64,000 nucleotides of DNA from Alphaproteobacteria bacterium (GTDB taxonomy: Bacteria > Pseudomonadota > Alphaproteobacteria > Micropepsales > Micropepsaceae): the NCBI GenBank assembly GCA_016792565.1, contig JAEUMK010000002.1, forward strand, positions 108,959 to 172,958, written 5' to 3'. The notes below the pieces were generated by a model. That model was not told the DNA's origin, made no database searches, and saw nothing but the letters and a program-made list of their open reading frames with translations. This document shows positions 8,520-16,630 of this stretch, piece after piece. Position numbers and translations under genes: made by a program. Position 1 is the stretch's first letter. Each line of letters begins with the position of its first letter.

Positions 8520-9287
8520 TCAGTCCGCGCCGCGGCCGCCGTCGACCGTCAGCTCGGCGCCCGTGACATAGGCCGCTTCGTCGCTGAGCAGATAGGCGAT
8601 GGCGTCGGCCATGTATTCGGGCAGCCCGATCATGCGCAGCGGCGTGTCGGCGGCGAAAGCGTCCGCGAGGTCCTGGCTGTCGCCGAACTGCGAGGTGATC
8701 ATCGGCGTCCAGATGACGCCGGGATGCAACGAGTTCACGCGCACCTGAGGGGTCATCCGCGCACCCTCTAGGGCCGCCGCCTTGGTGAAGCCGGCGATGG
8801 CGCCCTTGGTCGCGCAATAGGCGCTGGCGCCGGCAAAGCCGACCTGGCCCATCAGCGAGGAGACGTTGACGACGGCGCCGGGCAGGCCGGTTCGGGCGAT
8901 CGCCGCGAAGGCGGCGCGGACGCCGAGAAAGGTGCCCTCGACATTGGTGCGGTAGATGCGGTCGAAATCGTCCTCGGTGGTCTCGTCCAGCGGCTTCACG
9001 AAGAACAGCCCTGCGTTGTTGACGAGCCCGAAGAGACCGCCGAAGCGGCGCTCCGCCAGATCGACGATCCGGGCCCAGTCGTCCTCGCGGGCGATGTCGT
9101 GCGGGGCGAAGTGGCAGACGCCGCCCGCCGCCTCGGCCGCCGCTACGGTCTCGGCCCCGCCTGCAGCGTCGCGCCCGGTAGCGATCACGCGGGCCCCTTC
9201 GGCGGCGAGCAGGATCGCGGTGGCGCGGCCGATTCCCTTGGTCGCGCCGGTGACGATGACGGTGCGGTCGTCGAAGCGGCGGGTCAT
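8520..9287 (-). CDS. SDR-family oxidoreductase
   Basis: 255 residues from the ATG at 9287. TGATKGIG is at residues 13-20, NNAG at 90-93, and the catalytic triad is S144, Y157 and K161. T37-G-R after the second strand (ATGRD) suggests NADP preference. An in-frame ATG four codons upstream exists, but the 9287 start gives the ATGA overlap with the preceding SDR that recurs throughout this operon. It lies just upstream of E1 alpha. It may produce the ketone or dione that the E1 enzyme cleaves, which is inference. Confidence 0.87.
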   Translation of the reverse strand: MTRRFDDRTVIVTGATKGIGRATAILLAAEGARVIATGRDAAGGAETVAAAEAAGGVCHFAPHDIAREDDWARIVDLAERRFGGLFGLVNNAGLFFVKPLDETTEDDFDRIYRTNVEGTFLGVRAAFAAIARTGLPGAVVNVSSLMGQVGFAGASAYCATKGAIAGFTKAAALEGARMTPQVRVNSLHPGVIWTPMITSQFGDSQDLADAFAADTPLRMIGLPEYMADAIAYLLSDEAAYVTGAELTVDGGRGAD

Positions 9288-10033
9288 TGGGCGATCCACC
9301 CGCCATCTACGACGAGCTCGGCGCCGGTCATGAATCGCGAGCGCGGCGAGGCGAGGAAGAGGGCGGCGGCGGCGATCTCGTCCGGCGTCCCGAAGCGGCC
9401 GAGCGGGATCGACGGCGCAAGGAGGCGCTCGTCATAGGCGGCGGTCATCGCTGTGCGGATCATGCCGGGATGGAGCGAGTTGACGCGGATCTTCTCCGGC
9501 CCCAGTTCCAGCGCCGCCGCCTTGGCGAGCAGCCGCACTCCGCCCTTGGCGGCCGCGTAGTGGGCGTGGCCGGCGACGCCGACCTTGCCGACGATCGAAC
9601 TCATCAGGACGATCGAGCCGCCTTCGCCATGACGGCGCAGGGCCGCGGCGGCGTGCTTCACGCCGAGAAAGCAGCCCTTGAGATTGATGCGGTTGAGGGC
9701 GCGAAAGTCCTCCAGCGCCAAGCCGGCGATGGCGGCCGGCTTCGAGATGCCGGCATTGGCGACGAGAATGTCGAGGCGGCCGAAGGCATCCTGGACCTCC
9801 TCCATTGTGCGGGTCCAGTCGGCGTCGCTGCCCTGGTCGGCGGCCAGGAAGCGGGCTCGCCCCCCCAACGCGCGGATCGCCGCAGCAGCGGCTTCGCCGT
9901 CGCCCGGGGTGCGTCCCGTCAGCAGCACGGCGGCGCCGGCCGCCGCGAGCGACACGGCGACGGCGCGGCCGATGCCCCTCGTCGCGCCGGTGACGATCGC
10001 CGCCTTTCCGCTGAGTTCGCCTGATCCGGCCAA
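9284..10033 (-). CDS. SDR-family oxidoreductase with TTG start
   Basis: 249 residues, classical SDR (TGATRGIG at residues 15-22, NAG in the fourth strand, YAAAKGG active site, HPGMIRT). No ATG fits the family N-terminus. The frame begins at TTG (10031-10033), preceded by a GGAGAGG Shine-Dalgarno about seven bases upstream, so a TTG start is the best reading. The gene lies only about 18 bases beyond a strong terminator-like hairpin at the end of the TonB receptor gene, leaving no room for its own promoter. Its expression and that of the downstream catabolic genes would then depend on read-through. The TTG start may lower translation further. Confidence 0.84.
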   Translation of the reverse strand: MAGSGELSGKAAIVTGATRGIGRAVAVSLAAAGAAVLLTGRTPGDGEAAAAAIRALGGRARFLAADQGSDADWTRTMEEVQDAFGRLDILVANAGISKPAAIAGLALEDFRALNRINLKGCFLGVKHAAAALRRHGEGGSIVLMSSIVGKVGVAGHAHYAAAKGGVRLLAKAAALELGPEKIRVNSLHPGMIRTAMTAAYDERLLAPSIPLGRFGTPDEIAAAALFLASPRSRFMTGAELVVDGGWIAQ

Positions 10034-10050
10034 TGGGGTGCCTCTCCGGG

Positions 10051-10087
10051 AAAAAGGGACCGCGGGCGGATGCGCCGCCCGCGGTCC
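10051..10087 (-). terminator. Intrinsic terminator after the TonB receptor gene
   Basis: On the minus strand, 12 bases after the receptor's stop codon, a perfect 13-bp stem (10057-10069 with 10075-10087) with the five-base loop CGCAT is followed directly by CTTTTT. This has the full form of a Rho-independent terminator. The next gene's ribosome site follows about 7 bases later, so the element may act as an attenuating terminator between receptor and catabolic genes. Confidence 0.8.
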
Positions 10088-10099
10088 AGAGCACCGCTC

Positions 10100-12394
10100 C
10101 TAGAACGAGTAGCCGATCTCGACGCCGAAGGTCCGCGGCGCGCGGATTCCGCCGAACGCGAAGAGGCCGGCGACAGGCAGCGCGGCGCTGAGGCCCCGTT
10201 CGTCGAGCAGGTTGCGTCCGAAGGCCGCCAGCTTCAGCGTGTTGGTCTCGCTGATGTCGATGTTCCAGGTGATGGACGCATCGACCTGGTTCTGCGCCTC
10301 GACCCGGCCGCGCGGATCGTTGACCGGCGGCACGAAGTTGGGGCCGACATACTGGCCCGTCCCGAAGGCCGGGGTGATCGTCGTGTCGTACTCCGAGATG
10401 TACTGGTAGGACGCGGAGAGATTGACGTCGCCGTTGGAGGTGTCGATCCGGTAGTCGAAGGCGATCGCCGCCGTGACGTCCGGCGTCCGGCGCAGATTGA
10501 GCGTCGAGAAGTCGCCGGGGACGAGACCGCCGGGGCTGTTCACCAGCTTGTCGTAGGTGTCGTACTCGGCGTCGAGCAGGCCGAGCGAGGCCTCGATCGT
10601 AAAGGCGTCGGTGACCCGGGCCGTGATGTCCAGCTCGAAGCCGCGAATGGTCGCTTCGGCGGCGTTGCCGACCACCGTCTCCTGGAACGGCGCGACCGGC
10701 AGCGGGACGACGATGTCCTCCTGCTTGTCGGAGTAGTTGGTCTGGAACAGCGCCAGATTGACAATCAGCTTGTTGTCGAGCCACGCCGTCTTGGCGCCGA
10801 TCTCGTAGGAATCGACGAATTCGGGCTCGTAGGGCGTCTGCACCGATGAGACCGATGCGGCGCGGCCGTTGAAGCCGCCTGAGCGGAAGCCGCGCGAGTA
10901 GGACGCATAGACCATGATGTCGTCGCTCGCCTGCCAGTCGATCGAGGCCTTGGGCGTGAACTCGGCCCAGGAATCGCTTGCGGAAACGACCGTTCCGTTG
11001 GCCAGCGTGCTGACGATTTGCTTCTCGTCGTTGGTGTAGCGTCCGCCCAGCGACAACCGCCAGCCGGGCGCGAAACGCCAGTCGACATCGAGGAAGGCTG
11101 CCGTCGAGGTCGATTCGTGGTCGACGAAGACGCGGGTCTGGGCGGGGATGAAGCCCAGATTGGTGATCTGGTCGAGATCGTAGGCGCTGCGGAAATAGTA
11201 GACGCCGGCGACGAAGTCGACGCTGTCGCTGAGATCGCCGGCGAGGCGCAGCTCCTGGCTGAACTGGTCGTAGTTCTGGACGCGCAGCGTATCGAAGAAG
11301 TTGATCGAGCTGGCGTCGAAGTCCTGGCGGACCGATTCCTCCGACTTCCGGTAGCCGGTCACCGAGGTCAGCGTCAGGCCGTTGAAGCGGTAGTTGGCTT
11401 CGGCCGTCAGCGCCGTCTCGTCGTATTCGACCGGGCCCGCCACGTTCGAGAACGAGGTGTAGAGGTCGTCGCCGGTGTTGCGGTTGCACTCCTCGTCGGG
11501 GATGCCGAAGATGCGGATCGGGCCGCCGGGCGTGGGCACCTGCAGGCAGATGAGGTCCGTATCCTGCGACAGCGAACCCTGCGCCGTCTGGCTGCGCTGG
11601 CGCTGGTGTTCGATCGTCGCGGTGACGTCGAAGGCCTCGCTGTCCTGGTAGCGAAAGGTCGCGCCATAGCTTTCGATACGCGAATGCGGTTCGTCGGTGC
11701 CGCGCGTGACATTGTCGAAGTAACCGTCCAACTCCTTGCGCAGATAGAAGAACTTCGACGACACGTTGCCGGCCTCAGGCAGATTCAGCACGGCACGGTA
11801 TTCCTGGCGGCCGTAGTCGCCGATGGTCACGCCAAGCTTGCCGCCGAACTCGCCGGTGGGAGTCGAGCGGCGGATATTGATGACGCCGCCCGTGGTGTTG
11901 CGACCGAACAGCGTGCCCTGGGGGCCGCGGAGGACTTCGATGGCTTCGAAATCGAAGAAATCGAGCAATTGCCCGGTGTTAGTGCCGATGTACACGCCGT
12001 CCACGAGCACACCCACGGCGGGGTCAAAGGACTTTTCGATGTCCTCGAAGCTGATTCCGCGAATCGAGATGGCGGCCGCCGAGGGACCGGCGTTGACCGG
12101 ATCGATCACCAGGTTGGGCGTCATGCCCTCAAGATCCTGGATGTCCGGCGCGGCCGCCGCCTCCAGCGTCTTGGGCGAGACGGCGGTGACCGAGAGCGGC
12201 GTCGACTGGACCGTCTCCTTGCGCCGCCGGGCGGTGACGACGACCTCTTCCTCGCCCGTCGCCGCAGCGGCTTCGGGCGCGGGCGCGGCGGCCGGGTCCT
12301 GGGCGGCGGCGGGCGCTCCCAGTCCGGCCAGAACATAAAGGCCTAGCGCCGCCATGACAGGACGCGCGCGGAGCACTCGCTCGATGCGATTCAT
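10100..12394 (-). CDS. TonB-dependent outer-membrane receptor
   Basis: 764 residues. A signal peptide covers about residues 1-31 (ending APAAAQ), then an Ala/Pro linker and a TonB-box-like segment (EEEVVVTARRR, 48-58). The plug domain has the signature EVLRGPQGTLFGRNTTGG, the 22-strand barrel follows, and the C-terminus is aromatic (TFGVEIGYSF). The style matches the large sphingomonad-type family of receptors for organic ligands, not only siderophores. Start at 12394 has a good GGGAGGAAAG ribosome site. It heads the leftward catabolic operon, so uptake of the operon's substrate is likely. The promoter region holds an operator-like site shared with two other units. Confidence 0.92.
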   Translation of the reverse strand: MNRIERVLRARPVMAALGLYVLAGLGAPAAAQDPAAAPAPEAAAATGEEEVVVTARRRKETVQSTPLSVTAVSPKTLEAAAAPDIQDLEGMTPNLVIDPVNAGPSAAAISIRGISFEDIEKSFDPAVGVLVDGVYIGTNTGQLLDFFDFEAIEVLRGPQGTLFGRNTTGGVINIRRSTPTGEFGGKLGVTIGDYGRQEYRAVLNLPEAGNVSSKFFYLRKELDGYFDNVTRGTDEPHSRIESYGATFRYQDSEAFDVTATIEHQRQRSQTAQGSLSQDTDLICLQVPTPGGPIRIFGIPDEECNRNTGDDLYTSFSNVAGPVEYDETALTAEANYRFNGLTLTSVTGYRKSEESVRQDFDASSINFFDTLRVQNYDQFSQELRLAGDLSDSVDFVAGVYYFRSAYDLDQITNLGFIPAQTRVFVDHESTSTAAFLDVDWRFAPGWRLSLGGRYTNDEKQIVSTLANGTVVSASDSWAEFTPKASIDWQASDDIMVYASYSRGFRSGGFNGRAASVSSVQTPYEPEFVDSYEIGAKTAWLDNKLIVNLALFQTNYSDKQEDIVVPLPVAPFQETVVGNAAEATIRGFELDITARVTDAFTIEASLGLLDAEYDTYDKLVNSPGGLVPGDFSTLNLRRTPDVTAAIAFDYRIDTSNGDVNLSASYQYISEYDTTITPAFGTGQYVGPNFVPPVNDPRGRVEAQNQVDASITWNIDISETNTLKLAAFGRNLLDERGLSAALPVAGLFAFGGIRAPRTFGVEIGYSF

Positions 12395-12620
12395 AGCTTT
12401 CCTCCCCTGTCGCTCGGGCTGGGGGGCTTGAGCGTCTGCTGCGCTCGTTGACCTGGCCGCACCCTCCGGCGAACGTCGCAACTCTTGGGGCCTCTCCAGA
12501 AAAAGTCAAGCGTGCTTGTTATAAGCAGGATGATCTGTTTATTGTGATCGACAAGGCCGGCGCTCAGTCCGGCCAGCGGAAACACCAGGAAGGGAGCGCG
12601 CGGACGCCGCGCGGCAAGGC
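12395..12620. promoter_or_regulatory. Divergent promoter region with operator-like site A
   Basis: 226 bases between the TonB receptor (leftward) and SDR/P450 (rightward). It is AT-richer than the surroundings. TGCTTGTTATAAGCA at 12513-12527 is a near-perfect palindrome with five-base arms. Leftward, TTGACT (12504-12509, read on the minus strand) could be a -35 element. Rightward, TTGTTA then 16 bases then TTTATT could be a promoter. The same type of sequence recurs at 16549-16575 and 21231-21257. Confidence 0.55.
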
Positions 12621-13388
12621 ATGCGACTGTCAGGCAAGGTGGCGCTCATTTCGGGCGGGGCGAGCGGTATCGGCGCGGCCACGGCGCGGCTTTTCGCGGC
12701 CGAAGGCGCCAGCGTGGTCATCGGCGACATCCAGGCGGCCAAGGGCGAGGCGCTCGCCCGCTCGATCGGCGAGGCGGCCGCCTATGTGGCGCTGGACGTG
12801 ACCAGCGACGCCGCCTGGGCGGACGCCGTCGCCGCAGCGGTCCGCCGCTTCGGCCGGCTGACGACGGTCGTCAACTCGGCCGGGATCTCGGTGCCCGGCT
12901 CGATCGAGGACGAGACGCTGGAGGGCTTCCGCCGCACCCAGGCGATCAATCTCGACGGCACGTTCCTGGGCTGCAAGCACGCCGTCGCGGCGCTGAAGGG
13001 CGGGCGCGGCGGGGCGATCGTCAATGTCGGCTCGACGCTGGGCCAGAAGGCCGGCGCGATCTTCACCGCCTATTGCGCCTCGAAGGGCGGGGTGAAGATG
13101 CTGACCCAGGCCGTTGCGCTGCACTGCGCCGAGCAGGGCTACGACATCCGCGTCAACGGCATCCTGCCCGGCGCCATCCATACCGAGATGGTCGAGGGCT
13201 ATGTCGCGGCGGGCGAGGCGCAGGGCGCATCGCGCGAGCAGGTGCTGGCCGGCTTCGCCTCCGCCCATCCCATGAAGCGCCTGGGCCGCCCCGAAGAGCC
13301 GGCCGGGGCCATCGCCTTCCTGGCGAGCGACGCCGCCAGTTTCACCACAGGCGCCATGCTGCCGGTCGACGGCGGCATGCTGTCGTGA
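12621..13388 (+). CDS. SDR-family oxidoreductase
   Basis: 255 residues, classical SDR: GGASGIG at residues 12-18, D36 after the second strand (GDIQ, NAD-type), NSAG in place of NNAG, active-site Y-C-A-S-K, and LPGAIHTEM. The style is that of alicyclic or steroid alcohol dehydrogenases. It is the first gene of the rightward unit and its stop is 11 bases before the P450 start, so the two are likely co-transcribed. A hydroxyl installed by the P450 could be oxidised by this enzyme, which is inference. The ribosome site (GGCAAGG) is weak. Confidence 0.87.
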   Translation: MRLSGKVALISGGASGIGAATARLFAAEGASVVIGDIQAAKGEALARSIGEAAAYVALDVTSDAAWADAVAAAVRRFGRLTTVVNSAGISVPGSIEDETLEGFRRTQAINLDGTFLGCKHAVAALKGGRGGAIVNVGSTLGQKAGAIFTAYCASKGGVKMLTQAVALHCAEQGYDIRVNGILPGAIHTEMVEGYVAAGEAQGASREQVLAGFASAHPMKRLGRPEEPAGAIAFLASDAASFTTGAMLPVDGGMLS

Positions 13389-13399
13389 AGGAGAGCCCC

Positions 13400-14677
13400 A
13401 TGTCCGAGACCGCCAAGCCCGACATCGCGACCTGCCCGCTGCACCAGATCAACGCCTTCGACCCGGCGATCCTGCAGAACCCCTATCCCTATTTCGCGCG
13501 GCTGCGCGCCGAGGCGCCGGTCTGGCGCGACCCCAATACCGGCATCGTCTCGATCTCGACCTATGACCGGATCGTCGAGGCGAACACGCAGCCCGCCGTC
13601 TTCTCGAACGATTTCTCGGCGCAGCTGCGATCGGGTTCGACCCAGGCGATGGACCCCGACGAGGCGGCGATCCTGTCGAAGGGGTTTCCGGTCACCAACA
13701 CGCTGCTGACCGCCGACCCGCCGGTCCACACCCGCTACCGCAAGCTGGTCAGCAAGGCCTTCACCTTCAAGCGGGTGGAGGGCATGGCCGACTACATCGC
13801 CGCGGTCGCCCACCGGCTGATCGACGGCTTCGCGGACCGCGGCGCGTGCGAGTTCAAGTCGACCTTCGCCAACCACCTGCCGATGACGGTGATCGCCGAC
13901 GCGCTGGGCGTGCCGCGCGCCGACATGGACCGCTTCCACGAGTGGTCCGACGCCTTCGTCGCCCAGCTGGGCGGCATCTCGGACAAGGCGACGCGGCTGG
14001 ATGCGGCGGCCAAGGTGGTCGCCTTCCAGCACTATTTCGTCGAGAAGATCGAGGAAAAGCGGGCACGCCCCACCGACGACATCATCTCGGACCTCGTCCA
14101 CGCCAATCTGGCCGAAGAGGGCGACAACCGGCACATGGACTATGCCGAGCTGCTGTCGATCATGCAGCAGCTCCTGGTCGCGGGGAACGAAACGACGGCG
14201 CACTCGCTGACCGCCGGGATGTTCTTCCTGATCTCCAACCCGGCGCAGATGGCGAAGGTGAAGGCCGACCGCAACCTGATACCGGGCTTCGTGGAGGAGA
14301 CACTGCGCTACCTGTCGCCGACCAACAATATGTGGCGGGTGGCGACGCGCGAGACCAGCATCGGCGGCGTCGAGATCCGCAAGGGCGACATGGTGCTGCT
14401 GCGCTACGGCAGCGGCAACCGCGACGATGCGCATTTCCCGCAGGCCGAGGCGTTCGACGTGACGCGCGAGAACGCGCGCACCCATCTCGCCTTCGGGGCG
14501 GGCATCCACACCTGCATCGCCGCGCCGCTGGCCCGCAAGGAAATGAACGTCGCCTTCCCGATCCTGCTGGAGCGCCTGAAGAACATCCGCCTGAAGCCCG
14601 GCACGACGATCAGCTACAGCCCCAACATCCTGCTGCGCGGCGTGCTGGAGCTGCATGTCGAGTACGACAAGGGCTGA
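13400..14677 (+). CDS. Cytochrome P450 (class I, soluble)
   Basis: 425 residues from MSETAKPD, the usual length of soluble bacterial P450s. The heme loop FGAGIHTC has its cysteine at C372. The I-helix carries AGNETT (oxygen activation), and the K-helix ExxR is EETLRYLSP. It monooxygenates an organic substrate with electrons from a ferredoxin and reductase, neither of which is in the window. The start has a GGAG site overlapping the end of the SDR gene. Only moderately similar to the second P450 at 44827. A perfect 8-bp stem-loop covers its stop codon. Confidence 0.92.
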   Translation: MSETAKPDIATCPLHQINAFDPAILQNPYPYFARLRAEAPVWRDPNTGIVSISTYDRIVEANTQPAVFSNDFSAQLRSGSTQAMDPDEAAILSKGFPVTNTLLTADPPVHTRYRKLVSKAFTFKRVEGMADYIAAVAHRLIDGFADRGACEFKSTFANHLPMTVIADALGVPRADMDRFHEWSDAFVAQLGGISDKATRLDAAAKVVAFQHYFVEKIEEKRARPTDDIISDLVHANLAEEGDNRHMDYAELLSIMQQLLVAGNETTAHSLTAGMFFLISNPAQMAKVKADRNLIPGFVEETLRYLSPTNNMWRVATRETSIGGVEIRKGDMVLLRYGSGNRDDAHFPQAEAFDVTRENARTHLAFGAGIHTCIAAPLARKEMNVAFPILLERLKNIRLKPGTTISYSPNILLRGVLELHVEYDKG

Positions 14678-14693
14678 GGGCGGACGCCCTCAG
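14674..14693. terminator. Stem-loop between convergent genes
   Basis: Perfect 8-bp inverted repeat (CTGAGGGC / GCCCTCAG) with the four-base loop GGAC, covering the stop codons of both the P450 and the convergent barrel-protein gene. No T-run follows on either strand, so it is at best a weak or Rho-assisted bidirectional terminator. Confidence 0.4.
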
Positions 14694-14998
14694 CGCATGT
14701 AGGGCGCAGCCGAGGCGAAGACGATGGTCTCGCTGAGGACCGTCTCGTCGAGCACCGCCTTGATGGCGGCGAAGCGCGGATGGGCGATGAAGGCCTGAAG
14801 CCCGGCGTCGAAATGATCGAAGCCGTCCAGCCGCCAGACGTCGATCACGGTGTTCAGCCGGCCGGTGCGCTGCACGAGCGCGGCGAAGAGCACCCAGCCC
14901 TCGCTCTCCAGGATCGGCACCGCCTCGGCCATTACGGCGTTGAAGCGGGCGAGACCCGAGGCCTTCACCTCGAGCGTCACGTGCAGGTAGACGCTCAT
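14690..14998 (-). CDS. NIPSNAP/ABM-like small dimeric alpha-beta barrel protein
   Basis: 102 residues. Strand-helix-strand pattern: YLHVTLEVKASGLARFNAVMAE, then VLFAALVQRTGRLNTVIDVWRL, then a helix ending in the HPRFAAIKAVLDET region. This resembles NIPSNAP and related ferredoxin-like dimeric barrels. The function of most members is unknown. It is coupled to the ThuA-like gene by an ATGA overlap (14995-14998). This repeats the pairing of a ThuA-like protein with a small barrel protein seen at 587-1758, which suggests the two folds work together here. Confidence 0.65.
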   Translation of the reverse strand: MSVYLHVTLEVKASGLARFNAVMAEAVPILESEGWVLFAALVQRTGRLNTVIDVWRLDGFDHFDAGLQAFIAHPRFAAIKAVLDETVLSETIVFASAAPYMR

Positions 14999-15756
14999 CG
15001 ACGGGGAGCGCCTTCCTTCGCCCAGGCAAGGCCGCGGCGCAGCAGGTCATAGAAGACCGGCAGCGCCCACGAGCCCTTCTCGGGCACCGGGTAGAAGTCG
15101 ATCATCGGCTGCATGTCGTAGTGGCCGCGGCAATGGCCGAGGGTCAGGTAGAGCACCGCCCCGGCGCCGCGCGGGTTGAGGTAGAAGACCGGGTGCTTCG
15201 CCTCGGGCCATTGGTCCTCGACGAAGCCCTTGGCCTCGCCGCCATAGCTGGTTTCGAGCAGGACGTGCGGCGCGCCATAGACCTCGGACAGATAGAGCTC
15301 GTCGTCGGCGTCGAAGGCCTCGACGCCCGCGACCAGCGGATGAGCCGGATCGGCCACCGTCACGCGATAGGGCGCGATCGGCGGATGGGCGATGAACATC
15401 GAGCCCAGCGTCTCCATGAAGTGCGGCGCCCAGCGCGGGCTGTCGACCCGCCCGTCGGCGAGGAAACGCAGGATCGCGTTAGTGCCGTGCAGCGCATACC
15501 AGCGCCCGCCGCGCTCGACGAAGGCACGCAGCGCCTCCTGCTGGGCGAGGCTGGGCGTCACGTCGCAGGTGTAGCTGACGAGGAAGTCCGCCTTGGCGAT
15601 CGCCTCGAGATTGGCATAGTCCTCGAACACCCGGACGCGCACGCGCTCGTCCTCGGCGAGAAGCTTGAGAAGCTCGAGGCGGGCGAAGTCGATGTCGTGG
15701 AAGCGCCCGCCCGCGACGAGGACGCAGTCGATGCGCGTCTTGCCTTGCGCTGTCAT
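14995..15756 (-). CDS. ThuA-like protein (type 1 glutamine amidotransferase fold)
   Basis: 253 residues. ThuA-family features include the N-terminal strand DCVLVAGG, a Cys-containing turn VSYTCDVTPS, GGRWYALHGTNAILRF, a central HPLVAGVEAF and DDELYLSE, then an LGHCRGHYD segment near residue 210. It is more ThuA-typical than the paralogue at 587-1396, and the two are clearly divergent. The reaction is unknown. It sits between an SDR and a small barrel protein in the leftward unit that starts at 16527, under the operator-like site C. Confidence 0.75.
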   Translation of the reverse strand: MTAQGKTRIDCVLVAGGRFHDIDFARLELLKLLAEDERVRVRVFEDYANLEAIAKADFLVSYTCDVTPSLAQQEALRAFVERGGRWYALHGTNAILRFLADGRVDSPRWAPHFMETLGSMFIAHPPIAPYRVTVADPAHPLVAGVEAFDADDELYLSEVYGAPHVLLETSYGGEAKGFVEDQWPEAKHPVFYLNPRGAGAVLYLTLGHCRGHYDMQPMIDFYPVPEKGSWALPVFYDLLRRGLAWAKEGAPRR

Positions 15757-15765
15757 GGCGCGGGC

Positions 15766-16527
15766 CTAGTACTGCACGCGCTTGGTGATGCCGCCATCGA
15801 TGACGATGTTGGCGCCGGTCATGAAGCGGCAGGCCGGCGAGGCGACGAAGGCGATGGCGCGGGCGACCTCGGCGGCGTCGCCGAGGCGGCCGACCGGGGT
15901 GTTCTTCACCGTCTGGTCGTAGACCGCCGCCATGTGCGTCTTGATCATGTCCCACGAACCGCCGGGCACGAAGACGGGACCGGGCGAGACGGTGTTGACG
16001 CGGATGCCCTTGGGCGCGAGCTGCTGCGACAGCGCGGCGGCGTAGTTGATGACCGCGGCCTTCATCGCGTTGTAGGCCTGCGGCCCAAAGAAATCCTCAA
16101 GCGCCGCAGTCGAGGAGATCGCGACGATCGATCCGGCGGCCGATTTTTCGAGGAAGGGCAGCGCCGCCTGGATGCCGCGATAGGTGGCGAGCAGGTCGAG
16201 GTCGAAGGTCGCCTTCCAGGTCTGCTCGCTGGCCGGGCCGCCGCTCGCCGAGGCGAACGAGATGAAGATGTCGCAGCCGCCGAGCTCGCCGGCGGCGCGC
16301 GTCACCCAGGCGCCATAGGCGGCCGCGTCGGTCATGTCGACGCTGGCGCCGGTCGCCTTGACGCCCCTGGCCTTCAGCGCCGCCACGGTCTCGTCGACGC
16401 CGGCCTGGCCGCGGGCGCAGACCGCGACATCGACACCTTCGTCCGCGAGCGCCTCGGCCGTCGCACGGCCGATGCCCTTGCTGGCCCCGGCCAGCACCGC
16501 TTTCAATCCCTTCAGACCCAGATCCAT
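15766..16527 (-). CDS. SDR-family oxidoreductase
   Basis: 253 residues from MDLGLKGLKAVL. GASKGIG is at residues 14-20, then a CARG segment after the second strand (NADP-type), an S-rich active site (SSTAAL), YNAMKAA with Tyr and Lys four apart, and SPGPVFVPGG. The NNAG motif is replaced by FASASG, as in the 3-oxoacyl-ACP-reductase-like subgroup. The much longer upstream frame is shadow sequence, and the 16527 start is preceded by a GGGAGAGG ribosome site. First gene of the three-gene leftward unit (SDR, ThuA, barrel), divergent from the acyl-CoA dehydrogenase. Confidence 0.84.
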   Translation of the reverse strand: MDLGLKGLKAVLAGASKGIGRATAEALADEGVDVAVCARGQAGVDETVAALKARGVKATGASVDMTDAAAYGAWVTRAAGELGGCDIFISFASASGGPASEQTWKATFDLDLLATYRGIQAALPFLEKSAAGSIVAISSTAALEDFFGPQAYNAMKAAVINYAAALSQQLAPKGIRVNTVSPGPVFVPGGSWDMIKTHMAAVYDQTVKNTPVGRLGDAAEVARAIAFVASPACRFMTGANIVIDGGITKRVQY

Positions 16528-16630
16528 TGCCCTCTCCCTGCTGCCGTGTAAAAACCGGATAGCTTGTTTTTTATTGATGCGATCATACACTTGGCCGCAT
16601 CGGCGTCTACAGCCGAAAGCGGGAGAGACC
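16528..16630. promoter_or_regulatory. Divergent promoter region with operator-like site C
   Basis: 103 bases between the leftward SDR unit and the rightward acyl-CoA dehydrogenase/TetR unit. The segment 16549-16575 starts TAAAAACCG and ends TTTTTTATT, and is far more AT-rich than its surroundings. TTGTTT (16565-16570) then 16 bases then TACACT is a plausible rightward promoter. It resembles site A (GCTTGTT core) and site B (AAAAACCG with TTTTTTA). Confidence 0.5.
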
